Assembly: GCA_900557475.1 (NCBI GenBank)
Contig: USTA01000062.1
Location: forward strand, 1 to 5,844
DNA: 5,844 nucleotides
Reading direction: 5' to 3'
DNA from: an uncultured Clostridium sp.
GTDB lineage: Bacteria > Bacillota > Clostridia > TANB77 > CAG-508
Shown here piece by piece: positions 1-5,234 of this stretch. The number at the start of each line of letters is the position of its first letter. The stretch's first letter is position 1. Both the position numbers and the translations under genes were made by a program. Below the pieces are notes generated by a model. The model was given only the letters and a program-made list of their open reading frames with translations. It was not told where the DNA came from and ran no database searches.

Positions 1-530
1 CAGAAGATAGTTCTAAATCAGATAAAGTGATAAGAGTTACAGGAGATTTTGATTATGAAAAAATGCTACAAGGTTATATAACGGCATTAGACTTATGCTT
101 GCAAGGCTTAATAAGCCCGTCTACATTAGGAATTGATACTAAAAAATTAGATAATGCTGATGCACAAAGAGAAAAAGAAAAAGTTACACAATATACAAGA
201 AATAAAGTTATTAGAGTCTTAGAAAGAGTATTACCTTTAGTAGCAATTACATGTTTAAAAACTTATGATAAATTGAACAAGAAAGCATCTGACATAGAAT
301 ATGAAGCAGATGCAGACTTTGGCGAATATAGTTCTCCTTCATTTGAAGCTGTGGTAGAAACTGTATCAAAAGCAAGACCAGGACAATCTATTATGAGCGT
401 TGAAAGAAGTGTTGAAGAATTATACGGTGATAGTTTGACTCCAGAAGAAAAGAAAGAAGAAGTAAAAAGATTAAAAGATGAAGCCGGGATAATACAAAAA
501 GATGAACCTAACATTATGAGTCCTATTTAG
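1..530 (+). CDS. Phage portal protein, C-terminal part (5' truncated by window)
   Basis: The reading frame is open from the window edge (first full codon at 3), leaving 175 residues before a TAG stop. The GTG at 27 is an internal valine codon, not a start, because the frame continues upstream without a stop and no ribosome binding site precedes it. The visible part holds a helix-rich stretch (LQGYITALDLCLQGLISPST, then GIDTKKLDNADAQREKEK and YTRNK) that I recognise from portal proteins of clostridial and related Firmicute phages. A charged tail follows (LTPEEKKEEVKRLKDEAGI). Portal proteins form the dodecameric DNA channel at one capsid vertex, where the terminase docks during packaging. Position fits: the MuF-type minor capsid gene starts 13 bp downstream, the usual portal-MuF order. 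The N-terminal two thirds lie outside the window, so integrity cannot be judged. Confidence 0.87.
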   Translation, partial: EDSSKSDKVIRVTGDFDYEKMLQGYITALDLCLQGLISPSTLGIDTKKLDNADAQREKEKVTQYTRNKVIRVLERVLPLVAITCLKTYDKLNKKASDIEYEADADFGEYSSPSFEAVVETVSKARPGQSIMSVERSVEELYGDSLTPEEKKEEVKRLKDEAGIIQKDEPNIMSPI

Positions 531-543
531 AGTAGGTGATTAA

Positions 544-2040
544 ATGCAAGATGAATATAACATAAAAGAACTATTTGAAGAGATAGAAAATGAATTAATA
601 TTATCTATGAAGAGAACATTATGGAGTCATAAAGCAGATGAAAAAGTAAAAGGCTTTAAGTGGCCACAATGGCAAGCTATGAAACTAAAGCAAATAGAGG
701 ATTTCAAAAAATCAAATCAAGAAATTTTTAAAAATAAAAATACTATATTAGATAATTTAGTATATAAAGAAATGAAAAAACAATTTAAAGAAGGTGCAAG
801 TAGAACTAATAAAGATGCAATAAAAAAGGGAATAATAAAAAAATCAGATTCACAAATAAGTGGATCTTTTTTTGGATTAAATGATAGAAAAATAAAAGCT
901 TTAATTAAAAGTACAACTAATGATATTAACGATGTAAAATATGCTACTTTAAGAATGGCAAATGATCAGTATAGGCAAATAATATATAAAGCAGAAGTAT
1001 ATGCAAATACAGGCGTAAAAACAGTAAAACAAGCAATAGATATGGCTTCACAAGAATTTTTACTTAGAGGGTTTAATTGTATTGAATATAAAAATGGTTC
1101 AAGACACAATATAGTAGATTATTGTGATATGGCCATTAGAACAGCTAACAAAAGAGCCAATTTAATGGGCGAAGGAGAAATGAGAAAAAAACTGGGAGTA
1201 GCTACAGTATATATATCAAAGCATGGTGGGGCTTGTGATAAATGTGTACCTTGGCAAGGTAGAGTATATATAGATGATGTCTGGTCAGGTGGAAAAAAAG
1301 AAGATGGTAAATATCCTCTTTTAAGTACAGCTATTGAAGGTGGCTTATTTCATCCAAGATGTCAACATGGTTCTAGTACATATTATGAAGGTATAAATGA
1401 AGAACCAGAAGAAGTAACACAAGCATTATCAGAACAACATAATGATGAATATACACAGGCATTACAAAGACAAAAAAGACAATATGAAAGATTAGCATTA
1501 GGAAGTTTATTGCCTGAAAATGTATTAAACTATCAAAATAAAATAAATGAATTGAAAAATCAGATAGATGGTAGTAAAATAGAGATAACAGATGATGAGC
1601 AATATGCAATAAATCAATATATTAGCTCTGAAAGTTATAAAATAAATGAATTATTGAGAAATAATTTAGAACTAAGTAAAGAACAAAAGAAAGTAATAGA
1701 CAGTTTAGATAAAATACTAGACAAATTACCAAATTATGAAGGAAATATAGTTAGAGTATTAGAAATAAAAGATAATAAATTATTACAAAAATTCTTAAAT
1801 AATAATCGAATAGGAAAGATAAAAAAATGGAAAGAATATTTATCATTTTCAAGTAAAGAAAATTACAATGAAAATGCAAATATAAGAATATATGTAAAAT
1901 CTAAAAAAGCTAAAGATGTAAGAAGATACAATGAAAGTGAAAGTGAAGTTTTATATAAAAGAAACAGCAAATTTATAACAAAAGATATTGAAATGTTAAA
2001 TAATATATATTATATCCTATGGGAGGAAATAAATGAGTAA
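544..2040 (+). CDS. MuF-type minor capsid protein fused to a C-terminal ADP-ribosyltransferase domain
   Basis: 498 aa; the ATG at 544 follows an AGGTGAT ribosome binding site. Residues about 1-285 look like phage minor capsid protein 2 (MuF/SPP1 gp7-like), which sits on the portal in a few copies. Seen here are the stretch VDYCDMAIRTANKRA (191-205), CDKCVPWQGRVY (C231, C234) and HPRCQH (H270, C273, H275), a likely metal-binding cluster. A charged linker follows (about 286-344). Residues about 345-498 resemble the ADP-ribosyltransferase exoenzyme fold: helix DEQYAINQYISSESYKINELLR, R404 as the first catalytic arginine, SFSS at 434-437 in the place of the STS motif, and ESEVLY with E466 and E468 as the ExE motif, followed by KRNSKF as in clostridial binary toxins. 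All R-S-E positions are present, so the enzyme is probably active; ExE usually means arginine is modified. The tyrosine that normally precedes the first Arg is Val. Inference: a virion-carried toxin or effector delivered with phage DNA. Confidence 0.88.
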   Translation: MQDEYNIKELFEEIENELILSMKRTLWSHKADEKVKGFKWPQWQAMKLKQIEDFKKSNQEIFKNKNTILDNLVYKEMKKQFKEGASRTNKDAIKKGIIKKSDSQISGSFFGLNDRKIKALIKSTTNDINDVKYATLRMANDQYRQIIYKAEVYANTGVKTVKQAIDMASQEFLLRGFNCIEYKNGSRHNIVDYCDMAIRTANKRANLMGEGEMRKKLGVATVYISKHGGACDKCVPWQGRVYIDDVWSGGKKEDGKYPLLSTAIEGGLFHPRCQHGSSTYYEGINEEPEEVTQALSEQHNDEYTQALQRQKRQYERLALGSLLPENVLNYQNKINELKNQIDGSKIEITDDEQYAINQYISSESYKINELLRNNLELSKEQKKVIDSLDKILDKLPNYEGNIVRVLEIKDNKLLQKFLNNNRIGKIKKWKEYLSFSSKENYNENANIRIYVKSKKAKDVRRYNESESEVLYKRNSKFITKDIEMLNNIYYILWEEINE

Positions 2041-2263
2041 TTTATCACTAGAAGAATTTTATAAACTTTCAGAAAAAGAAAAAGGTGTTAGATATAAAGA
2101 ATTAAGTGACCACGATAGATTCTTAGTACGAATATCTATGCCAATAAAAGGAGAAAATGTAGGATTTAGAGAACTAACAGAAAGAGAAAAGAAAGAAGCA
2201 AAGGAATTTGAAGAAGCCGTAAAAAGTGGAAATATAAATAAATGGTTTAATAAGGAGGTCTAA
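2033..2263 (+). CDS. Small charged protein of unknown function, overlapping the MuF-ART gene
   Basis: 76 aa, ATG at 2033 behind a strong GGGAGG (2021-2026) that lies inside the end of the MuF-ART gene. The two genes overlap by 8 bp in different frames, so translation is probably coupled. The protein is highly charged and predicted mostly helical (SLEEFYKLSEKEKGVRYKEL, then LTEREKKEAKEFEEAVK). It has no signal peptide, membrane segment or cysteine. The middle, LSDHDRFLVRISMP, has a real-protein look, but I cannot assign a family. Being coupled to a toxin-domain gene makes it a candidate immunity protein or cargo partner of the ART; this is inference from position only. It may equally be an ordinary small phage head-module protein. 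Confidence 0.72.
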   Translation: MSNLSLEEFYKLSEKEKGVRYKELSDHDRFLVRISMPIKGENVGFRELTEREKKEAKEFEEAVKSGNINKWFNKEV

Positions 2264-2264
2264 A

Positions 2265-2516
2265 ATGGACTTTGGAGATGCAATTAAGTTGTTAAAACAA
2301 GGAAAAAGAGTACAAAGAGAAGGATGGAATGGTAAAAATCAATATATAGAACTTGCAACAAATATAAGTTATATAAATGCAAATAAAGATACTATAAATG
2401 CAGAACATATAGCAATAGGTAATAAAGCAATAGCTTTTGTGGGAACATCAGGAGTTCAAATGGGCTGGCTAGCAAGTCAGGCAGATATATTAGCAGAAGA
2501 CTGGAAAGTTGTATAA
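2265..2516 (+). CDS. DUF2829 protein, Tad2-like (candidate anti-Thoeris protein)
   Basis: 83 aa with a perfect AAGGAGG (2252-2258) six bases before the ATG and one base after the previous stop. The N-terminus (FGDAIKLLKQGKRVQREGWNGK) and C-terminus (GWLASQADILAEDWKVV) match the DUF2829 family: the K-x-V-x-R-x-G-W-N-G block and the W-L-A-S-Q-x-D-x-L-A-E-D-W block are its two hallmarks, and the length is typical. Known for the family: Tad2 forms an oligomer that captures cyclic ADP-ribose type signals made by ThsB and so blocks the Thoeris defence; other members bind different nucleotides. Family membership is firm, but the ligand of this copy is inferred. The gene sits in the late head operon beside an NAD+-consuming ART domain. 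No terminator separates it from that gene, but one follows 235 bp downstream. Confidence 0.87.
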   Translation: MDFGDAIKLLKQGKRVQREGWNGKNQYIELATNISYINANKDTINAEHIAIGNKAIAFVGTSGVQMGWLASQADILAEDWKVV

Positions 2517-2527
2517 AAACTTTATAA

Positions 2528-2730
2528 ATGCAGTGGCGGAATAGACAATTCAAGCGTGGAATTGGTAAAGTATATCAAAGTAGCTAATTAATTGATATTC
2601 TCGAGATATATATTAATAGATGAAATGGATACAATAGTAGACGCTTACGTAATTTAAAAGGTATGAGATAGGCTGGTTACGGAGTTCGGACATACCATGT
2701 TAGGTGCAAATCCTAACCTGCATGTAACTA
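2528..2730 (+). ncRNA. Candidate pseudoknotted structured RNA with tRNA-like T arm
   Basis: Pairings read by eye. P1 closes the element: ATGCAG (2528-2533) with CTGCAT (2718-2723). Hairpin A: CAATTC (2546-2551) with GAATTG (2559-2564); its loop AAGCGT (2552-2557) is fully complementary to ACGCTT (2641-2646), a pseudoknot. A middle hairpin ATATCAA (2572-2578) with TTGATAT (2592-2598) competes with TATATC (2571-2576) and GATATA (2605-2610). Hairpin B: GGTATG (2660-2665) with CATACC (2691-2696); its loop segment TGGTTAC (2674-2680) pairs with GTAACTA (2724-2730, one G-U), a second pseudoknot that lies directly against P1. The last arm, GTTAGG (2699-2704) with CCTAAC (2712-2717), has the seven-base loop TGCAAAT and closely imitates a tRNA T arm; P1 then sits where the acceptor stem would be. 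TGGCGGAAT (2534-2542) and TAGACGC (2638-2644) resemble the two halves of a tRNA-Leu D arm. There is no CCA and no clean anticodon arm. Ends, fold and function are inferred. Confidence 0.6.
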
Positions 2731-2750
2731 ATTAAATAGTTTTTAATATT

Positions 2751-2777
2751 TAGAGCTTTGAAAAAGGCTCTATTTTT
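2751..2777 (+). terminator. Intrinsic (rho-independent) terminator
   Basis: A nine-pair stem TAGAGCTTT (2751-2759) with AAGGCTCTA (2764-2772), one G-U pair, is capped by a GAAA tetraloop (2760-2763) and followed at once by TTTTT (2773-2777). This is a textbook terminator in the + direction. The reverse direction has no T-tract, so it acts one way. It lies 20 bases after the structured RNA and should define that RNA's 3' end. It would also stop or reduce transcription from the portal/MuF genes into the scaffold and capsid genes unless antitermination or a downstream promoter exists. Confidence 0.85.
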
Positions 2778-2832
2778 CATGCCAAAAACGTGTGTATGGC
2801 TTAAATACTATCATGGACGAATAATAGTCGAC

Positions 2833-2854
2833 GGACTTAAAACGGAGGAGGTCC
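2833..2854 (+). promoter_or_regulatory. Hairpin displaying the scaffold gene's Shine-Dalgarno sequence in its loop
   Basis: GGACTT (2833-2838) can pair with AGGTCC (2849-2854), six pairs including one U-G. The ten-base loop holds most of GGAGGAGG (2844-2851), and the start codon follows three bases after the stem at 2858. The ribosome binding site is thus partly exposed in the loop and partly in the 3' strand. The duplicated GGAGG gives a very strong site. Whether the hairpin tunes translation of the scaffold gene is inference. Confidence 0.45.
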
Positions 2855-2857
2855 TTT

Positions 2858-3607
2858 ATGGAAAACGGAAATGAAGAAAAAAAAGTAGATACTCAGACTA
2901 CTGGAAATGATACTCAGTTAAATAACAACAATAATGTAAGCAATCAAGATTCAAAAGTTAATGAAATCTTTGGAAATACTAAAGAAACATCAGAAAATAC
3001 AAAAAAAGAAGAGCAAAACGATAGTACTAATACAGAAAAAAAGACTGATATATCAAATCAAAACAAAAATGAGGGTGAGAAAGGTAAAAAAGCCAACAGT
3101 GTTGCTCAACAAAACGATGATGGCTCAATAACTTTTAAAAATCAGGATGAATTAGATGGATTTATTGCGAGAATGTATGCCAAAGGAGCTGAAAAGGCTA
3201 CACAAGGCAAAACCTCTAAACAAAAACAAGAAAATCCTGAAGATGATTCTAAAGAAAACCAAACTAAAGAAGAAACTCCAGTGCAAAATCAACAGAATTC
3301 ATTACCAACTGATTACTATCAAAACAAAATTGGACTTGCTATGGCAGTAAAAGGAATTAATCCTGCAAAATTACAAAGAGCAAGTAGATTAGTGGACCAG
3401 GAAAAGGTGATTGTAAATGGAGTTGTTGATGATACAAAACTAGAAGAAGAAATAAACGCAATAATTAGTGAATTTCCAGAACTAGTTGGAGAATCAAGTA
3501 ATACCAGTGAACAAAAAGGCTTTAAGTTTGGAGCAGCTGGAAATCAAACACAAGATGCCACAGATAATATCAATGATGAACTTGATGAAATCTTTGGAAA
3601 CAAATAA
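2858..3607 (+). CDS. Probable capsid scaffolding protein
   Basis: 249 aa, ATG at 2858 six bases after GGAGGAGG. It lies directly before the major capsid gene, the standard place for a scaffold, which chaperones procapsid assembly and then leaves. Residues 1-90 are a low-complexity, very hydrophilic N/Q/K/E/T-rich tail without cysteine, as in many scaffolds. A short folded-looking part (SITFKNQDELDGFIARMYAKGAEKA, 90-114) precedes a second disordered linker. Residues 152-200 (YYQNKIGLAMAVKGINPAKL to AIISEFPEL) look like the conserved helical core of Firmicute phage scaffold or DUF4355-like proteins. The C-terminus is DELDEIFGNK. The block EIFGN occurs twice, at 36-40 and 244-248, coded by an exact 16-base DNA repeat. 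The scaffold call rests on position and composition more than on a clear family match. Confidence 0.74.
   Translation: MENGNEEKKVDTQTTGNDTQLNNNNNVSNQDSKVNEIFGNTKETSENTKKEEQNDSTNTEKKTDISNQNKNEGEKGKKANSVAQQNDDGSITFKNQDELDGFIARMYAKGAEKATQGKTSKQKQENPEDDSKENQTKEETPVQNQQNSLPTDYYQNKIGLAMAVKGINPAKLQRASRLVDQEKVIVNGVVDDTKLEEEINAIISEFPELVGESSNTSEQKGFKFGAAGNQTQDATDNINDELDEIFGNK
2961..2976 (+). repeat. 16-bp direct repeat, copy 1 (N-terminal EIFGN of scaffold gene)
   Basis: ATGAAATCTTTGGAAA occurs here and again, identical and in the same reading frame, at 3585-3600. It encodes the residues around EIFGN at 36-40 of the scaffold-like protein. Flanking bases differ on both sides. Confidence 0.85.
3585..3600 (+). 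repeat. 16-bp direct repeat, copy 2 (C-terminal EIFGN of scaffold gene)
   Basis: Identical to 2961-2976 and in frame with it. This copy encodes the extreme C-terminus (DEIFGNK) of the scaffold-like protein, the region that in many phages contacts the capsid protein. Confidence 0.85.
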
Positions 3608-3633
3608 ATATAGAAAAGGAAAGGTGATTTATT

Positions 3634-4527
3634 ATGGCTAATACAGTCAATTATGCAACTCAATTTGAAAGACAATTAAGACAAAAATATAAAAGAGAAT
3701 GTTTAAGTGATGATTTAACAACAGAAAAAGTAAAATTTATTAATGCTAAAACCATCAAAGTACCATATTTAACTTTAGGTGGTTTTAAAGATCATGGAAG
3801 AAATGGTGGATTTAATAGACAAAATGCAAAAAATGATTTCATGACATTTACTCTACAACATGATAGAGATGTTGAATACTTTATTGATACTGAAGATGTA
3901 GACGAATCAAATCAAGCATTAAGTGCTGCTAATATAACTAATACATTTGAAGAAGAACATGCTATTCCAGAAAGAGATTGTTATAACTTCTCTAAAATAT
4001 ATAGTGAATATAAAACAAGATTATCAGGAACAGTAGATAATACTGCAATAACACCTGATAATGCTTTAACTTTGTACGATAAATATATGAAACAAATGGA
4101 TGAAGATGAAGTTCCAACAGAAGGAAGATTATTATATGTAACTCCTGATGCAGAAGAGTCAATAAGGAATGCAAGAGAAGTACAAAAAGTATTTTTCTTG
4201 AATGGTGGAAATGGTAATGGATTCCATAGAGCAGTAAGAAGTTTAGATGATGTAAAAATCAAGAAAATACCAAGTGCAAGAATGAAAACAGCATATAACT
4301 TTACTGATGGATGTACACCTGGTGTATCTGCAAAACAAATAAATATGATATTAGTACATCCAAAATCAGTTATTTCTTGTGACAAACATGCTTACATAAA
4401 ATTATGGGCTCCAGGAACTCATACTCAAGGAGATGGATATCTATATCAATTAAGAAAATATTGGGATTTATTCTTAATTGATACAAGAGTTCAAGGTATA
4501 AGAATAAATGCTGAGGCTGAAGCTTAG
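3634..4527 (+). CDS. Major capsid protein
   Basis: 297 aa, ATG at 3634 behind AAAGGTG (3620-3626). The sequence matches the major head protein type common in clostridial siphophages, expected to take the HK97 fold. Recognisable stretches are TIKVPYLTLGGFKDHGRNGGF near residues 41-62, the block DRDVEYFIDTEDVDESNQALSAANITNTFEEEHAIPERDCYNFSKI around 78-122, and a C-terminal part with VHPKSVISCDKHAYIKLWAP and the beta-rich ending YLYQLRKYWDLFLIDTRVQGIRI. The length is usual for this group and no N-terminal protease or delta domain is fused, so a separate scaffold is expected; the upstream gene fits that. It is followed after 14 bp by a small gene with a very strong ribosome binding site. It forms the icosahedral shell around the DNA. 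Confidence 0.9.
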   Translation: MANTVNYATQFERQLRQKYKRECLSDDLTTEKVKFINAKTIKVPYLTLGGFKDHGRNGGFNRQNAKNDFMTFTLQHDRDVEYFIDTEDVDESNQALSAANITNTFEEEHAIPERDCYNFSKIYSEYKTRLSGTVDNTAITPDNALTLYDKYMKQMDEDEVPTEGRLLYVTPDAEESIRNAREVQKVFFLNGGNGNGFHRAVRSLDDVKIKKIPSARMKTAYNFTDGCTPGVSAKQINMILVHPKSVISCDKHAYIKLWAPGTHTQGDGYLYQLRKYWDLFLIDTRVQGIRINAEAEA

Positions 4528-4541
4528 AAAGGAGGGCTAAT

Positions 4542-4844
4542 ATGTTTGCAGTAAAGGATAATGTTGAGTATTCAATAACAGAAAACGAAAAAAAGCAATA
4601 TATAGAAGCAGGCTATGATGTTTATGATGAGAATGGTAAAAAAATAGCAGAAGGAGCCAATAAAAAAGTGTCTGCAGAAATATATAATAAATTGAAAAAA
4701 GAATATGATAAAGTAAATAAAACAGTAAAAGAAAAAGATGCAGAAATTGCAGAACTAAATAAAAAATTAGCAGAAAAGGATAATGAAATTAAGAAAGCAA
4801 AAGAAAATTCAAAAAAAGAAAAAACGGATGAAAATAAAAAATAA
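4542..4844 (+). CDS. Small coiled-coil protein between capsid and connector genes, unknown role
   Basis: 100 aa, ATG at 4542 with AAAGGAGGG (4528-4536), one of the strongest ribosome binding sites in the window, suggesting high expression. Residues 1-41 look like a small folded domain (ITENEKKQYIEAGYDVYDENGKKIAEG). From about residue 43 to 92 the protein is a lysine/glutamate-rich heptad-like coiled coil (EIAELNKKLAEKDNEIKKAKE), ending in a charged tail. The place directly after the major capsid gene is often taken by capsid decoration, head-fibre or small accessory proteins in Firmicute phages. I do not recognise a defined family, so the role is left open. Confidence 0.75.
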   Translation: MFAVKDNVEYSITENEKKQYIEAGYDVYDENGKKIAEGANKKVSAEIYNKLKKEYDKVNKTVKEKDAEIAELNKKLAEKDNEIKKAKENSKKEKTDENKK

Positions 4845-4856
4845 GGGGTGTTGCAA

Positions 4857-5234
4857 ATGATTACAATATATGCAACAAACGAAGATTATAAAAAATATGG
4901 ATCAGGCAAATTAGAAGAAAAAGAGCTAGAAAAATATTTGGAATTAGCATCTATTGATATAAATAAAGCTACATTAACAAGAATTGAAAAAAGAGGTTTT
5001 AGTAATTTAACAGAAAATCAAAAGGATTTAATAATCAAATCTACTTGTATTCAAGCAGAATATATAAAAGATAAAGGTACTTATGATGATGAGGATAATG
5101 TTGAAAGCTATAGCATAGGTGGAGATTTAACAGTAAATGAAAAAGAAGCTACTGAAATAGCTGACAAACTAAAAATTTCTAAGGTAGCTTTTACATATCT
5201 TAGAAGGACAGGATTAACTAATAGAATAATATGA
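4857..5234 (+). CDS. Head-tail connector (adaptor) protein, HK97 gp6/SPP1 gp15-like
   Basis: 125 aa from the ATG at 4857. A GTG at 4848 is in frame three codons earlier, but the ribosome binding site AAGGGG (4843-4848) overlaps it and lies eight bases before the ATG, so the ATG is chosen. The protein is mainly helical: NEDYKKYGSGKLEEKELEKYLELASIDINKATLTR, then LTENQKDLIIKSTCIQAEYIKDKG. It continues with a short beta part, YSIGGDLTVNE, and ends in YLRRTGLTNRII. This helix-rich shape and the IGD/LxRRTGL-type ending are typical of the connector ring bound under the portal. The next gene starts within its stop codon (ATGA overlap), the usual connector-stopper pairing. The assignment is by pattern and gene order; fine family placement is uncertain. 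Confidence 0.78.
   Translation: MITIYATNEDYKKYGSGKLEEKELEKYLELASIDINKATLTRIEKRGFSNLTENQKDLIIKSTCIQAEYIKDKGTYDDEDNVESYSIGGDLTVNEKEATEIADKLKISKVAFTYLRRTGLTNRII

Larger units (their letters stand above)
2517..2857 (+). other. 341-bp gene-free interval: structured RNA, terminator and scaffold-gene leader
   Basis: No reading frame of useful length occurs here on either strand; the few ATGs are followed by a stop within a few codons. The interval is much longer than any other spacing in this operon, where neighbours lie 1-26 bp apart or overlap. It is rich in complementary segments. From left to right it holds a pseudoknotted tRNA-like RNA (2528-2730), an AT-only hairpin (ATTAAA 2731-2736 with TTTAAT 2742-2747), an intrinsic terminator (2751-2777) and an untranslated leader ending in a GGAGGAGG ribosome binding site (2844-2851). 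I found no convincing -35/-10 promoter on either side of the RNA. Confidence 0.8.

Noticed and set aside
2505..2523. Hairpin AAAGTT/AACTTT at the end of the Tad2-like gene as a terminator.
   Set aside because: The stem is six pairs with a single G-C and no T-tract follows; it is ordinary for AT-rich DNA.
2506..2530. TATAAA and TTATAA boxes as the -10 of a promoter for the structured RNA.
   Set aside because: No -35-like hexamer stands at a 16-18 base distance from either, and such boxes are expected by chance at this base composition.
2528..2724. A functional tRNA-Leu gene, with or without an intron.
   Set aside because: The seventh acceptor pair is a T-C mismatch, CCA is absent, the anticodon stem (TACGT with AGGTA region) contains a G-G clash, and about 95 bases interrupt the D loop.
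2660..2730. Group I intron core: the order of GGTATG, TGGTTAC, CATACC, the T-like arm and GTAACTA resembles P3-P7-P3'-P8-P7'.
   Set aside because: Only eight bases lie between the would-be P3 and P7 strands, leaving no room for P4-P6, and ten bases separate P7 from P3'. No interrupted gene or splice sites are visible.
2600..2832. Perfect six-base palindromes CTCGAG (2600-2605) and GTCGAC (2827-2832) as protein binding sites.
   Set aside because: Single six-base palindromes are expected by chance and have no repeated or extended symmetry here.
2517..2857. T-box, cobalamin, c-di-GMP riboswitch, hammerhead or HDV-like ribozyme in the gap.
   Set aside because: I looked for their core motifs (for example the T-box AGGGTGG block and the hammerhead CTGATGA) and found none.
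3156..3350. Overlapping + strand frame inside the scaffold gene.
   Set aside because: It is an out-of-frame shadow in lysine-rich DNA with no ribosome binding site and no protein-like pattern.
3981..4385. Long minus-strand frame (134 codons) opposite the major capsid gene.
   Set aside because: It is antisense to a clearly conserved capsid gene, has no ribosome binding site and is hydrophobic only because it mirrors the sense codons.
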